Positions 1 to 11,194 of a DNA stretch of 64,000 nt are shown piece by piece. The number at the start of each line of letters is the position of its first letter. Positions within the stretch are counted from its first letter, which is position 1. Position numbers and translations under genes: made by a program. The notes under the pieces were generated by a model, which was not told the DNA's origin, did no database searches, and saw nothing but the letters and a program-made list of their open reading frames with translations. This stretch comes from Terebella lapidaria (taxonomy: Eukaryota > Annelida > Polychaeta > Terebellida > Terebellidae): positions 22,667,667 to 22,731,666 of the forward strand of contig OX424568.1 in assembly GCA_949152475.1 (NCBI GenBank). Reading direction: 5' to 3'.

Positions 1-600
1 TTGTAACTATTTTTATTTGAACTTGGCCTTTCGAACTTGAATGGTGACGGAATACACATTTCATTAGAAAAGAAACGAAACAAATGCTATGTTGGCTTTA
101 GATGGTCAACGGGGCTAGTCAATAACTACACAGATAAATGTTGCTAAAGTTACCTTGTCTATAAGTCATAACAGCTACGTTTGCGTAGGTCACGGATGAT
201 TGATGTCCACCCACCGTAACCAATTGCATAGAACAAACCCAAAACAAAAAGAACCCGCCAGGGACAGGCTAAGTTTCGATGACATTGTAGTTCTACATGA
301 AGAGAACTTGGAACTGACTGATTCTACCATGGTTGAATGGATCTATTTGACAGGATTCGTCATTAACTTTGAAAATAAACTCTCCTTCCAAGTACCCAAG
401 TTTACAAATTTAATGCTAGAAGCCCTTTTGTTTGGATGATGCAGACAACTTCGTATAATAATTGAGTTACATAGTTGTAATATTTTCTTTCTGAAATTCC
501 GAAGCAGCGCCTATTTCTAGAATAATGGGAGTATTAAGAAGAACATTTCACTCCCATCCATTCATTTTCTCACATTATACTAATATCGTCTTTGATTTAA
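1..600. other. No gene seen; degenerate repeat sequence
   Basis: I see no convincing gene. A 79-codon ORF opens at 200 but has no recognisable motif, no homolog in the window and no splice context. The stretch 240-330 (with a cgccagg core followed by a gatgac...gtag segment) resembles the sequence next to other X blocks, for example 1,010-1,070 and 27,250-27,300. It is probably a decayed member of the same repeat family. Confidence 0.4.
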
Positions 601-603
601 AAA

Positions 604-800
604 TCAGCCAGTAAGTATCGATCTATTACCACCAATACAGGCAAATTTTGATGATTCCAATAACAAACATACAACATTTTGCAATAGAGACAAAGCCCGA
701 CCAATTACTTTATCAAAATACACACTGGTGTCATCAGGGGCAGACAGTGTGGCAAATGCAGTTGTTTCTACTGTACACCTGATGGAGTTTGTATACAACT
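604..800 (-). repeat. T block (dispersed repeat, minus strand)
   Basis: One of at least seven copies of a roughly 190-bp block. It contains gtaagtatcaatctattacc and, read on the minus strand, an open frame with the peptide core TVETTAFATLSAPDD. Related copies lie near 7,740-7,856 with 8,219-8,325, 18,085-18,200, 18,850-19,000, 33,590-33,780, 35,010-35,130 and 47,290-47,410. Orientation varies from copy to copy. Copies differ by many substitutions and most are broken in frame, so I read it as a repeat or fossil exon, not as a gene. Confidence 0.7.
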
Positions 801-879
801 GCCCAACAACCTATGAAAATAATTTAGAAATCCGAAACAAACTCCATGCTGAAATGGCTTCAAGGTGATTGATGAGGTA

Positions 880-1065
880 AGTATAAAACTAATATTTAAA
901 ACAAATATTTCTGTTGATACGTTGACCCATGAGTCATAATTCTGCTCTTTGGAAGTCACTGATGATTGATAACGTTTGACCTTACCCTTTACAAGAGAAA
1001 CGAATACAAATGGATAACCCGCCAGGAACGTGTATATTTTTAATGACCTGGTACACGGGGAGAAA
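880..1065 (-). repeat. X block (dispersed repeat, minus-strand ORF fragment)
   Basis: First clear copy of block X. On the minus strand it encodes a fragment with the core KRY.SSVTSKEQNYDSWVNV, then a hydrophobic stretch. Closely related copies are at 1,926-2,130 and 3,985-4,215, and more diverged ones at 8,646-8,960, 17,280-17,513, 20,400-20,590 and 27,060-27,300. No domain is recognised. The frame stays partly open in several copies, which fits a fossil exon or a fragment of a repeated element. Confidence 0.65.
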
Positions 1066-1399
1066 TTGAGCTCATTGTGTCATGATTGAGTTTATATATT
1101 ACACAATTTGTCACTGTCACCTAGTTTAGATCATTCGCTAATAATGTATTATGGTACTGGTCAGGCGCGGTGTCACTTAGAACCTCACACATGCATCAGT
1201 CGTTTGGTCTTTTATTAACAGTCATATTGATCAAATGACTGACGTCTAACGAACAGTACTTATCACTTATCACGCCTGCGGCGTCGTCGATTATTTTCCG
1301 GAGGCGCTCCACCTCAGCGCTTATCCTATACATAATATATAAATTAAAAACACTGTATTATGAATCAATGTAGTGAATTTTTTTATTGACATCATCAGA

Positions 1400-1680
1400 A
1401 TGTTGTGGTGTGGTTATATTCATGTAGCCGGATATTCATTTATGGGTTGGATCTAAAGTTATTCCCAATAGTTAATTATTTGTTGTAGTATGGTAATTCC
1501 ACTAATGACGTCACTTCCACTGTAAGAAAATAATATAAAAGGCTTTGGCGCCAAGTTCAATTGCCACTTGCCAGTCATCATCGCACATGTATCATACAAC
1601 ACTGTGAATAAACTGCACTGATTCTACCTGTGTGTCCTGGAGTCTACTTCCAAACGGCGACATTCACATATATACGCAAA
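1400..1680 (+). promoter_or_regulatory. Promoter-like segment, possible solo LTR
   Basis: A perfect cAMP-response-element palindrome TGACGTCA lies at 1,506-1,513. A TATA box, TATAAAAGGC, follows at 1,534-1,543, and a poly(A)-signal-like AATAAA is at 1,607-1,612, about 70 bases after the TATA box. A close order of TATA box, then AATAAA, then a short tail is typical of retroelement LTRs (U3-R-U5). No reading frame follows and I found no second copy or clear target duplication. A chance pol II promoter motif is the alternative. Confidence 0.35.
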
Positions 1681-1925
1681 CCATTTTCTACATACAACGG
1701 AGTACCAAATGTCAATGTCTTAATTATATATACTATAGAGGTAACGTAATATTGTTACGATTATGAATCAAAGATTTATAAGACCATTGTAGTCAATGAG
1801 AAAAACGGTGGTAAACAAGGCATTTTGCTGACTGAAATAATTTTCATCAAATCTGCAAAAGCCATAAGCCCAGTACAAGCTTGGTGACCGAGGTTACAAG
1901 CCACACACAGCAACAGTAAACATAG

Positions 1926-2130
1926 CAGGCTAAAATGGCTTCGAGGTGATTGATGAGGTAAGTAAAAAACTAATATTTAAAACAAATATTTTTGTTGATA
2001 CGTTGACCCATAAGTCATAATTCTGCTCTTTGGAAGTCACTGATGAAGGATAACGTTTGACCTTGCCCTTTACAAGAGAAAAGAATACAAATGGATAAAT
2101 CGCACGAATTTCACAATTTGTCACCTAGTT
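1926..2130 (-). repeat. X block copy 2
   Basis: Nearly the same as the copy at 880-1,065, about 1.05 kb away. Both contain the segment from gattgatgaggtaagta through ctttggaagtcactgatga. Sequence just after it (2,110-2,270) also matches 1,100-1,260, including the stretch around gtattatggtactgg, so the two form a partial tandem duplication of about 1 kb with unequal deletions. Confidence 0.7.
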
Positions 2131-2269
2131 TGGATCATTCGCTAATAATGTATTATGGTACTGGCCAGGCGCGGTGTCACTTAAAACCCCAAACATCAGT
2201 CGTTTGGTCTTTTATTAACAGTCATATTGATCAAATGACTGACGTCTAACGAAGTTATCACGTCATTCA

Positions 2270-2640
2270 TGTTTGGTAATCAATATCTAATTTGTCGTCC
2301 TGTACTACAAGTTTCTTTGGGTCCGGTATACTTTTTTGCTACACATTTCTCGACGGCCCCAGCTCGTTGGTTGGCATTAGTTATAATCCATGGCCAGATT
2401 CAACGTTAAAGTACCTACAGCGAAGCCGATCAATTCACAAACGGTTCCCATAAAACACCCATGAGGATTCCACACGAAGTGTCAAGTTCACAGGCAGGAT
2501 TATCTAACTGGTAACTAAGATAGAGTAATTGCACTGGATATGGGCCCGTCAATTGACCCGGAGATGTGCACAATGTGATATCAACTTTGACGCTCAATCT
2601 TTACGCTCACTCAGACATTTTGAAAGATGTAGTTTGTATA
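2270..2640 (-). repeat. Y block, degenerate copy
   Basis: The minus strand matches the ORF-bearing block at 4,823-5,182 through several conserved stretches: ctcgttggttggcatt, gatcaattcacaaacg, cccataaa and gatgtgcaca. The reading frame is broken by stops and shifts, so this is a decayed copy. Confidence 0.6.
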
Positions 2641-3010
2641 AGGTGTGAAGCGCATCTCTTCACATGCTTCAATATTAAATACATGTACATTACTATATCA
2701 CTGTTTTGCTTAACCCTAATGAATGATCACTGATCGATGACTCATCTACGAATGAGCAAAGAAGATCATAGTATTAATGAGAAATGAGGGAAGTCTACTC
2801 TGCAACATATAGGTTATCGCAAGTGTTGTCCTGTTGTGATAATTGTACACATTATGCATCTAATCATTATAAATTTTCACGTTAGGACGTTTTGTCGTGA
2901 TAATTTTCACGTTAAGATGATTTGTTGTGAGATATATGGAATTGTTAAATATTGCTTAGTTTATCCTGTTAAGACAACTTGACATGATATTTTCACAACA
3001 ACACGTCTTG

Positions 3011-3182
3011 TTGCTAAAGTTGAAACAACAGGTAATGTAGATGATCCATGTGTGCTTCTATACTATATATCAAATGAGAACAACAAAATAAAACATTGCT
3101 AAAGTTGAAACAACAGGTAATGTAGATGATCCATGTGTGCTTCTATACTATATATCAAATGAGTACAACAAAAATAAAACAT
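3011..3182. repeat. 85-bp tandem duplication
   Basis: Two nearly identical units of about 85 bp (3,011-3,095 and 3,096-3,182), each starting ttgctaaagttgaaacaaca. They differ by only one or two bases, so the duplication is recent compared with the decayed blocks around it. No coding potential. Confidence 0.9.
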
Positions 3183-3699
3183 ACGACGCTCAACTGTGAG
3201 ACATACTTGATACATAACGAAAACATACAAACATATAGCCATTGAGAGTAAACCGTTATCTTATACGGGCTTTGTGTCTCACTGATTTCTGAAATGTTTT
3301 GGTATTTATCTCTTCAAAACTTGAATGGATAAAATGTAGAATGTTAGGAGTCAAGTATATAAATATACTACATGTATGTCATATTCGACACATATTTTCC
3401 TAGAAATAGTATAACCGTCTAACATTCTTTGTTCTTGGTGACGGACAACGACTAGCTTCGTAACAGGCATGCAGCAGCATTGTCCAGGTGCCGACGGTAT
3501 GCTTTCAAAGATGTTCCACGTTTGACTAAAATCATTAGTTATACAAATTGATTTTCTGCATTTTATCGATACAAGAAAGGTAATTTCTGGTGGAAAACCA
3601 ACTACATCTTAGTTCTTCTCGTCCATCAAAGCAGACATGTTCCGAGGCTAAAGATATTCAAATGTAATATTAGATAAGCTACATTATGAACGATTCCAA

Positions 3700-3870
3700 G
3701 CGGGAAATATAAATTTGATTTTTACGTTATTTGTTAGTTAAAACTGTGTTTGTATTGCTGCCTGCAGCTGTCCTAATAGGTTTTCATGTTGTTCCGTCAA
3801 TTGAAATTCATGAGAGAACCTCGCGTGTGCATAGAAAGTATCACTCTGAGGCAGAAGTGTTACCGATAGG
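3700..3870 (+). repeat. S block copy
   Basis: A block with the order gaaatataaatttgattt, a T-rich stretch, then an AG ending in a ctgcag-like site, then a caattgaa core. Copies occur near 7,560-7,740, 16,285-16,400, 18,460-18,720, 23,985-24,200 and 26,390-26,600. The TTTG-rich tract followed by ctgcag looks like a 3' splice site. No continuous coding sequence follows. Confidence 0.55.
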
Positions 3871-3984
3871 AGAGTAATTTAGAAGCAATTGGCGATAAAA
3901 AGTGTGTTTTGCTGACTAAAATTTTTTCCATCAGATCTACAAAAGCCATAAGCCCAGTACAAGCTTGGTGACCTAGGTTACAAG

Positions 3985-4215
3985 CTACACACAGCATTGG
4001 TAACAGAGCAGGGTGAAATGGCGTCTAGGTGATTGATCAGGGAAGTCAGAAACCATATATACAAATATTTCTGTTGCTGACTTGACCCATAAGTCATATC
4101 TGTGCTCTTTGGAAGTCACTGATGATGGATAACGCTTGACATAACCGTTTATAAAAGTAGCAAATACAAACAGAATACCCACCAGGAAAATGTGAATTTT
4201 TAATGAACTGGAACA
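3985..4215 (-). repeat. X block copy 3 with open minus-strand frame
   Basis: The minus-strand frame (65 codons, ending at 3,985) holds the shared core VKRYPSSVTSKEH..DLWVK followed by a stretch ending VSDFPDQSP. The upstream part (LFVFATFINGYV) is hydrophobic. It aligns with the other X copies over most of its length. I do not recognise the protein. Confidence 0.6.
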
Positions 4216-4822
4216 CGGAGAGACGTCGAGTTTACCTCAGTGAGTCATGATTAGGTTTGTATATCGACAATTTGTCATTGGTTTTCAAAACAAAGTTTCC
4301 CATAACGAGCTCTGTTTTTTTATGAAAATACAAACATATTCATTGAATTTCAGATTGATCTCAACTTATAAAACTTCTTTGGATAATGCCACATTACTAA
4401 TCATTTGGGCAAATTCAGTTCGTTTCCTAAAATAAAGTTATATGAACATATTACCCCAATATACCTCAAAAGCCGTAGTCTACATACAATGCCAAATTTA
4501 ATTTCGATTGTCTAGTGACATCTGACCATGAAAAATTTTCACCATCCCCAATCTCACATAATCAGATTGTGGTCTAGATATTCTATGATATGAATGAATG
4601 CAAATGAAGTTTGGTTGTGACTACAACGTAAAACCTGATCTTTCACAATGAAGCTTATGTATAGATATGTAATTTATGTAATTAGGTCTGCTTACACTGA
4701 CTAAAAAATAACCTCACAATGTGTCACCCTCAAGTTGACATTCTTCATCCAGGGACTTTTACACCTGATGTACATAAACTTTAAAGTGTATGAAATAATG
4801 GTCACACAGTCTACGACCTGAA
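4216..4822. other. No gene seen
   Basis: AT-rich sequence with no supported gene. A 62-codon plus-strand ORF at 4,247-4,435 starts at the stretch around tgattaggtttgtatat, which recurs beyond other X blocks (for example near 1,085). It is part of the repeat mosaic. Confidence 0.4.
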
Positions 4823-5182
4823 CTATTCTGTGTGGAAATATGAAGGAAAGACATGCGCGTCATATATATATATGTCTGGTATATTTTTTTCTGATACAAA
4901 TTTCTCGACTTGCTCCCAAATCGTTGGTTGGCATTGGCTATAATCCTCTGCCAGTTTCGACGTGAGAATTACATGTGGAAACTCACCTACAGTCACCGTG
5001 GAGCCAATCAATTCACAAACGTTTCCCATAAAGTACCCCTGAGGATTCTTACACAAAGTGTTAAGTTCACGGCCAGGCTTATCTGAATAGTAACGTATGC
5101 ACACACACTGGAGGTGATAAATGAACTGATATAGGGTCATTTGCACTATATATGGGCCCCTTGAAGATCTGGTGATGTGCAC
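4823..5182 (-). pseudogene. Y block with 119-codon ORF of unknown function
   Basis: The most intact Y block. The minus-strand ORF has a central region with cores YYSDKPGRELNTL, QGYFMGNVCELIG and TIWEQVEKFVSEKN. The cysteine content and mixed hydrophobic pattern suggest a folded domain, but I do not recognise a family. Broken homologs occur at 2,270-2,640 and 14,545-14,880, and a tail-only match lies near 6,330-6,440. That pattern fits a duplicated exon or gene fragment. There is no clear start context or partner exon, so it is most likely a fossil. A live exon cannot be excluded. Confidence 0.4.
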
Positions 5183-7540
5183 AGCACACGTGATATCAAC
5201 CTTGAGAACTCAACACCTTCACGTTCACCACGATATTCTGAAAAATGTTGTTGTAGGTGTAAAGCCTATTTCTTCACATGTTTCAATATTGTATGCATTC
5301 CAGTATCACTACGTGGCTTTATCACTAGGGGAATAATCCAATCTTATGTTGTTCTTGGTTTATATATTATTCAGGAGCACACCACTCCTCCGAGTCGATG
5401 TCACAAAGTGCGCTAATTGGTCTACAAGTCGATAATACATTCCAAGCCTAAACACACAATATCACGTGCAATATTAACTCATGAAAATTCTCTCGTATGG
5501 AATTCACAAGTACAAGGCGGTAAAAATTGACCGAAACACTAGGAGCATATTTAGTTGGATTAACGTCCAAATCGACAAAATACAAATTTATTTATATGCA
5601 TATAATAGAATTACTAATATACATGTATTGCCATTAGATGATGGTTTACGACATTGTAGGGACCATACAGATAAATGACTGAGTGTGTTCCTGAAGATTG
5701 AAGAATACTTTTCCAGTATGTGCCGTGATGCCATGAAATACATACATTGAAATATGACATAAAGCCAAAAAGAGTAAGGTTATTAGGGTCCTCTAGAAAG
5801 TATGCGACGACGTGATTATCTTATTTTCCCTCTGTTTTTACAATACAATTGGTTGCTGATGAAGATTCCAGTCAAATATGGCCCATTTTCGCCTATAATA
5901 GCCTGCCGATGACTTACCACGTCGAAGTTGACCCATTTGGCCAGTCATACACCGAATTTTGCAATGTCAAAATGACCCTCGGTGCCATTTGACTCGATCA
6001 TTATCTCAACAATTATTTTGGTGTAACCATGATGTAATTAATAACCTTAGGGACCATATTAAATATGAGAATCGAAGTGCACTGATTATTCTGGCTTTCG
6101 GATATTAGCCAGCCTACAGGAATTAACATCAAATATCATGTAAGACATATTAGCCGTCTACTTCTTTGGGGGATATTTAAATGGCACGGGATTCGTTTTG
6201 ACTGCGCAATGTTAACCGCACATACCACAACACATTTATCATGTACTAGTATCATGCTGACTGCCATGTTTATCTGAATGGATATGCACGGTTCACCTGG
6301 GAGTACCTAATGAACCGAGGAACTTACAAGGTATGGGTCATAATATGAATTGAAGATGTGTGCAACACGTGCAGTATCAACTTTGTGAATTCAGCCGTTT
6401 CACGACCAGACGCTCCATTGACTCATTACGTTCAGTACAGCCCATACAACTGTATAAAACTTCCCTCTTCTGTTTTTCCTGTCTTATCGTTATTTTATAC
6501 TTCGGGGAACAAAATACTATTTTATATATAGGCACACAATTTTATCGAGTCACCAAGTGCACATCGGAAAGTATAGTGATGGAAGTATCGTCAAGTGTAT
6601 GTTCGTTCAAGGGCATAAAATGTTCTTCATTTGCTCAAATGCTGCATGGCAATGTGTGTCTATTGTATGCACTCAAGGACAGTTCTATTTGCAGGAATCA
6701 AAGACAATACCTCAAATGGTCATGAAAGGAATAACAAAACATTTAGCTCTAATCAGTGATCAATGTTCGAGTCTGTCATTCACTCTCGAAGCCAGGATCA
6801 GGAAATATTATGAAATTCACGAATCCCGTGACCACCATGGGATTGAAATCAGGCGTAAATATTTAGAAATATAGTATTAATGGCAGCAAGAAATGACACA
6901 TCAGAGTAGCATAATGAAACTAAAAAGCCAGCATGCAAGCTCTTAGCCATTGAGAAAAAATCATATAGATTATCTGGGTTATTTTGTAAGGTTTATGAAG
7001 AGTCCTTTTCTAATTTGTATTTATAGAATTGGTGAATCTAATGTAAAAGTTTTATGATTTGAAATATAAATACACCAAAGTTACATCTTGTTTTGGAAAA
7101 GAATGTTTTCCTTAAAAACATAACTCTAATGGTCTTCGTTTCGGTTGATAGACAAAAATCATTTTTCTCTTCCATATTGTTCAGGAGGTATCTATCACCA
7201 TCGGCTAGGCGTTGGAGGTTTGTTCTGAGTGATGTTTCAAGGTTGTTTGAAATATATCAACTATACTCTAAATGTGACTCAATATCAATCATCCATGAGG
7301 CGTAGCTGTTCCACGTAAATTTTAATTCTCAGTGCATTTTCATCCACCACGTCTCACTCATGGAATAAGCATTGGTAGGTTATATGATGTACCTACATAG
7401 TTGGTTTCTTGTGCAAAATCACACCAACAACCTTCGAATTGTTGTAATCAATCGAACGGGGGAACCTGGCATGATGAAATATTTTTGAAAAAAAGACATG
7501 TACCGGAGCTGATTTATATTGAAATTTACACCAGCCACAT
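5183..7540. other. No gene seen; scattered repeat fragments
   Basis: The stretch 6,330-6,440 (gatgtgtgcaacac ... gtatcaactttg) matches the tail of block Y. ORFs of 121 and 105 codons overlap at 6,360-6,874 in different frames and show no recognisable motif or repeat support. The rest is AT-rich unique-looking sequence. Confidence 0.4.
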
Positions 7541-7559
7541 CATCAATCGATCTAGAAGA

Positions 7560-7860
7560 GAAATGTGAATTTGATTTAGCGTTGTTATTCGTTAGTCATA
7601 ACTTGGTTTGTTTTGCTGTGAGTTGAAGAACGGATCCCATATTGTCTTGTCAATTGAATTTACCAGAGAGTCTGGTATGATAGCTCTGAGGTGGAAAAGA
7701 CTGCGATGGGAAACGTGTTTCCTACTTGAAGGTTGGAGCTGGCAGTTGTATACTAATTCCATCAAGTGTACAGTAGAAACAACTGCATTTACCACAATGT
7801 CTGCCCCTGATGACGTCAGTGTGTCTTTGGATAAACTATCTAGAGACACACCTCTTTAAG
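7560..7860 (+). repeat. S plus T blocks, contiguous
   Basis: Here S (7,560-7,740) runs directly into T (7,740-7,856) on the plus strand, and one 83-codon frame crosses both, ending in the T core TVETTAFTTMSAPDD. This is the best view of the joined order, and it shows S and T were once adjacent parts of one unit. T is then interrupted by the SINE that starts at about 7,861 and continues after it at 8,219. Confidence 0.55.
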
Positions 7861-8218
7861 GGCAGGTGGCGTAGTCAGTTAAGACGCTCTTCTCGTGACC
7901 AGCAGATTGCTTGTTCGAGCCGCGGCGCTGCTGTGTTGGCGGTCTAACACCCTTCTTGGGCAAGGTGTGCATCACAATGTGTCTCCGTTCACTCAGTCGT
8001 TCAAATGAGTACCCGATTGGCAGTGTTTGCTAATGTACGTGTGACTTAGTCACCTTGCGCCAATGGCTGCAACATATAGGTGATTGTCAATGGACGGTGG
8101 TCGGAAAGTGGTTCCAGGCCATAAAATCGGGGGTAATAATTGTAAAGCGCTTTGAGAATGTTGGAAAACGTTGAAAAGCGCTATATAAAAACCTACAATT
8201 ATAATTAATTAATTATTT
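7861..8218 (+). mobile_element. tRNA-derived SINE inserted in a T block
   Basis: The head looks like a tRNA: an A-box-like TGGCGTAGTCAG near the start and a B-box-like GTTCGAGCC at about 7,913. The tail holds the typical gtaaagcgctttgag ... aaaagcgctatataaa motif and an AT-rich ending (ttataattaattaatt). The T-block sequence continues on both sides. A related tail in the other orientation is at 18,003-18,080. Confidence 0.75.
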
Positions 8219-8325
8219 GGTCGGACTTGTTTCTATTGCAAAATGTTGTATTCTACATTTGTTACTGGCAACATCAAAATCTGACTGTATTGGTGGTAAT
8301 AGATTGATACTTACATCTTTGCGTT
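8219..8325 (+). repeat. T block, remainder after the SINE
   Basis: Begins tttggtcggac and runs to gattgatacttacat, matching the second half of the T consensus (compare 33,660-33,780). Confidence 0.65.
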
Positions 8326-8645
8326 AATGACAATGAATATGACTTAGCTTTTTTTTCTATTCAGTTTATAATGCACTGTATATCTTCAATAATTCGTCAA
8401 TAATACATATTGACTGGGTCACCAAACTTCTTATCGTATAATCCAGTTGAAAATAACAAATGGAGTGAATTCGCTCCCGTGGTTTTAGTTCCCGATCATA
8501 ATTATGGAAGGACTTCTAAAAAATCCAAGTATGTTACATAGTTTCAAGTATAATTGGTCAGTGCGATAAGCTATTAACATGATTAAAAGAACTGAAAAAG
8601 TCCCATGGGTCCGTGGAATAATTTATTCTGCAAACAAGTTAGCGT

Positions 8646-8960
8646 TTAAGAATACTTTTTAGCAATCCAGAAGATAGGCAACAGATTACAAACTACATAT
8701 ATATATATTGCATCAGAAACAGCGAAACAGAAAGATGTGTTCACTTCTAGATGATCGGCAAGGAATGTGCCCAAGGCACAAATAAATATTGATGATGTTA
8801 CCTTGACCATAATAGACGTGGAATCAATACCCAGTATTAAGTATTCCGAGCAAACAAAACAGGGTCCGTTATCCAATCTCATAGTCCGGGGACAGAAAGT
8901 CATATCAGGCATACGAAGTGAGAGAAAACAAACATGACAGGGAAACTCATGAACCCCCAA
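8646..8960 (-). repeat. Diverged X-like block with 104-codon ORF
   Basis: The minus-strand frame contains MVKVTSSIFICALGTFLADHL, which lines up with WVKVTEETFICRVSDSPRQS of the X copy at 17,280-17,513. A hydrophobic tail follows (AIYIYVVCNLLPIFWIA). The similarity is weak, so membership of the X family is an inference. Confidence 0.35.
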
Positions 8961-8986
8961 AAATGGCCATTAGGAGGTGAAATCAG

Positions 8987-9223
8987 GGGCCCGTTTCACT
9001 AAGATAGCGAGCTCGTTATATAAAGTCCTCGTTGAAGTTTTTAATGATAGAAATAAAAACACAAAAATAACTATGACAACATATTGTTAACGATGGATAC
9101 AACGAGCATTTCTAACGATGGAAATCTTAGTGATAAAAAAACACTCGTTATTAGCGAGGATTCTTCAATTTAACGAGAAATTGGCTGCTAACGAGCTCTT
9201 TATCATCTTAGTGAAACGGGCCC
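8987..9223. mobile_element. 237-bp MITE with 3-bp target duplication
   Basis: Ends in inverted repeats of GGGCCCGTTTCACTAAGAT and is flanked by CAG on both sides (8,984-8,986 and 9,224-9,226). It is internally AT-rich, with repeated cgag/ctcg motifs and no coding capacity. This is a non-autonomous DNA transposon. The 3-bp duplication narrows the superfamily, but I do not assign one. Confidence 0.8.
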
Positions 9224-9309
9224 CAGGTGTTCCGGAAAGAGTGAGAATTTCCTGCCCCACTAGTGGCATCCGTCATGAATTCCCCAAAATTAACATGAAA
9301 ATAGATCTA

Positions 9310-10265
9310 GTTGCATAGCAGACATGGATTTGGTGTATTTATCAACCAGATCATGATGACGTCCATAGAATTTCTTAAACGCAGCTATAAGTCTTGGTAT
9401 AACATATCCTTGTCGCAGCAGTTTAGAGACTAGCTGGGCACAAGTCAAGTGAAGACAAAGTCTTCATATTTGCAACTAGCTCTGGAATAGCGTATAAGTT
9501 GAGAAACAAACACACCATATGCCGGTGACATAGGAATGTTGCTGCTTAGAAAAGGGAAATTTACTATGGAAAAATTGAAATCATCACGTTTGTCATATAA
9601 TCTAGTTGACAGGTTAGAATCATTATCAATCTCCAACCTCAGGTCTAGATAGTTGGAAAAATTATCGGAGTCTGTAGTATCCTTAATTTTAAGTTCCTTA
9701 GGATATATGACGTCCAAATAATCACCAAACTTGGGATTATTTAGTGACAATACATCATCTATGTATCGGAAAGTGAAATTAAAATTACATGTTAGTTTCT
9801 TAGAACCTCCTCGTTGTAAATGTTGGATAAAATCTGATTCATATGAGTATAAAAACAGGTCTGCCAATAATGGTGCACAGTTTGTACCCATGGGAATACC
9901 AATAGTGTGTTGAAATATTCGACCACCAAATTCCACAAAAATATTATCAATCAGAAACCATATTTACCACATCTATTTCAGTATATTTGTATGGGGCATC
10001 AGAGTCGCCTTTAACAAAATAAGCGGTATTATTTTTAACTATAATATAGTGGTACCGACGTTGTCCCTTTTTAGAGAAAAACGAATTATTGATTAGTTTT
10101 TTAAGCTGAGATTTCAGTTCAGAATGAGGTATAGTTGTGTACAAAGTGGAGAAATTAAATGTTTTGATAGACGTTACTTTTGAAAGTGTGTGAGTCATAA
10201 CAAATAAGTCATAACAAATCAGAGATGCGGGGTGTTGAATTGACGAACTACGAGAAAAAGAAAAA
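9310..10265 (-). pseudogene. Penelope-like reverse transcriptase remnant
   Basis: The minus strand encodes much of a reverse transcriptase in three frames. The upstream part (9,947-10,270) has NFSTLYTTIPH. The middle (9,445-9,936) has IGIPMGTNCAPLLADLFLYS, the catalytic YIDD in FRYIDDVLSLNNP, then YLDLRLEI and LYDKRDDFNF. The downstream part (about 9,310-9,440) has a KFYGRHHDLVDKY motif. This motif set is typical of Penelope-like elements of lower animals. Frameshifts near 9,940 and 9,445 make it inactive. No GIY-YIG endonuclease is seen after it, and the N-terminal part is missing upstream of about 10,260. Confidence 0.75.
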
Positions 10266-10301
10266 AACACGTGCGAAAACTGTCAGTAATATGTTTTATA
10301 G

Positions 10302-10376
10302 CAGTGATGTGTTATTATACTTTTTTATTATGCAGTGATGTGTTATTATACTTTTTTTTATACATTTTTATACTTG
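10302..10376. repeat. Short tandem duplication
   Basis: Two copies of a unit of about 32 bp starting gcagtgatgtgttattatac, each ending in a T run. No coding potential. Confidence 0.8.
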
Positions 10377-10659
10377 ACATAATGAAATTGGGTTTTAAAT
10401 TCTCCTTGCGAGGCCCTTGCAAGACTACGAATTTCTTGGTAGAACGAGTTCTGTTTTATGGATGTTGCAGTCATATTTCTCAAAATAGGATTACTGCGTA
10501 AGCACACGATTCCATCGAGGAATGTCAGTTTTAATCACAACATTAGCCCAAGGGTTAGCAAAGGTTACCAGACCGGCAAAGTACAGACCGACAGTTCAAG
10601 GGCAGTGAAACATATATAGGTCCCAAAGGTACTACATGAGCGGAATATTATGCATAATT

Positions 10660-10990
10660 GTATCCCCCGAACGAAGTTCGGCGGATACTATGGATTTGTC
10701 TTCGTCGCGCCGCCGCCGCCGCGTCCGCGTCCGCGCCCGCGTCCGCGTCCGCAGACACTTTCTTGTGAACGCGCTACAGGTTGCAAATCTTAACCGATTC
10801 TAATAATTTTTTATACAGACACATCTTATGGTAAGATCCCGACACCAATCGATTTTGGTTGCCATAGCAACCAAATTGGCCGATTGGCGACACATTTTGT
10901 GCTCAAATTAGCCTGTCTAACACACATGGCTTGTGAACGCTCTACGAGTGGGAGTTTTCAATGAATGATGATGAAATCGCACAGACTCGG
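10660..10990. repeat. Dispersed repeat with CCGAAC-GTTCGG stem and GC-rich tract
   Basis: Opens with the 6-bp inverted repeat CCGAAC / GTTCGG around a 3-base loop (10,667-10,681). A strongly GC-rich cgcc/gtccgc tract follows at about 10,705-10,750, then about 230 bases holding two cttgtgaacgc motifs. The GC tract is a sharp outlier in AT-rich surroundings. Short-stem heads followed by a C/G-rich simple repeat are common in non-autonomous repeats of marine invertebrates; the family here is not assigned. Confidence 0.5.
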
Positions 10991-11194
10991 AGAGAAAGAC
11001 CCTCACACGAAACCTATCGTTTTTCAGAATGATCGAATAAATATTAATTAGTTAACGAACTAACTTATTACGACCGTTAAAATACCTACTTGAACATCTG
11101 TGATCAATCCAATACCCTGTACTATGAAAACAAATAGCACTGGATTCTTGTTCAGAATAGAGGACTGATGTTTTTAGTGAAAACAGATCGATAT

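Noticed and set aside
6360-6874. Overlapping 121- and 105-codon plus-strand ORFs.
   Set aside because: Different frames, no motif, no duplicate supporting either frame.
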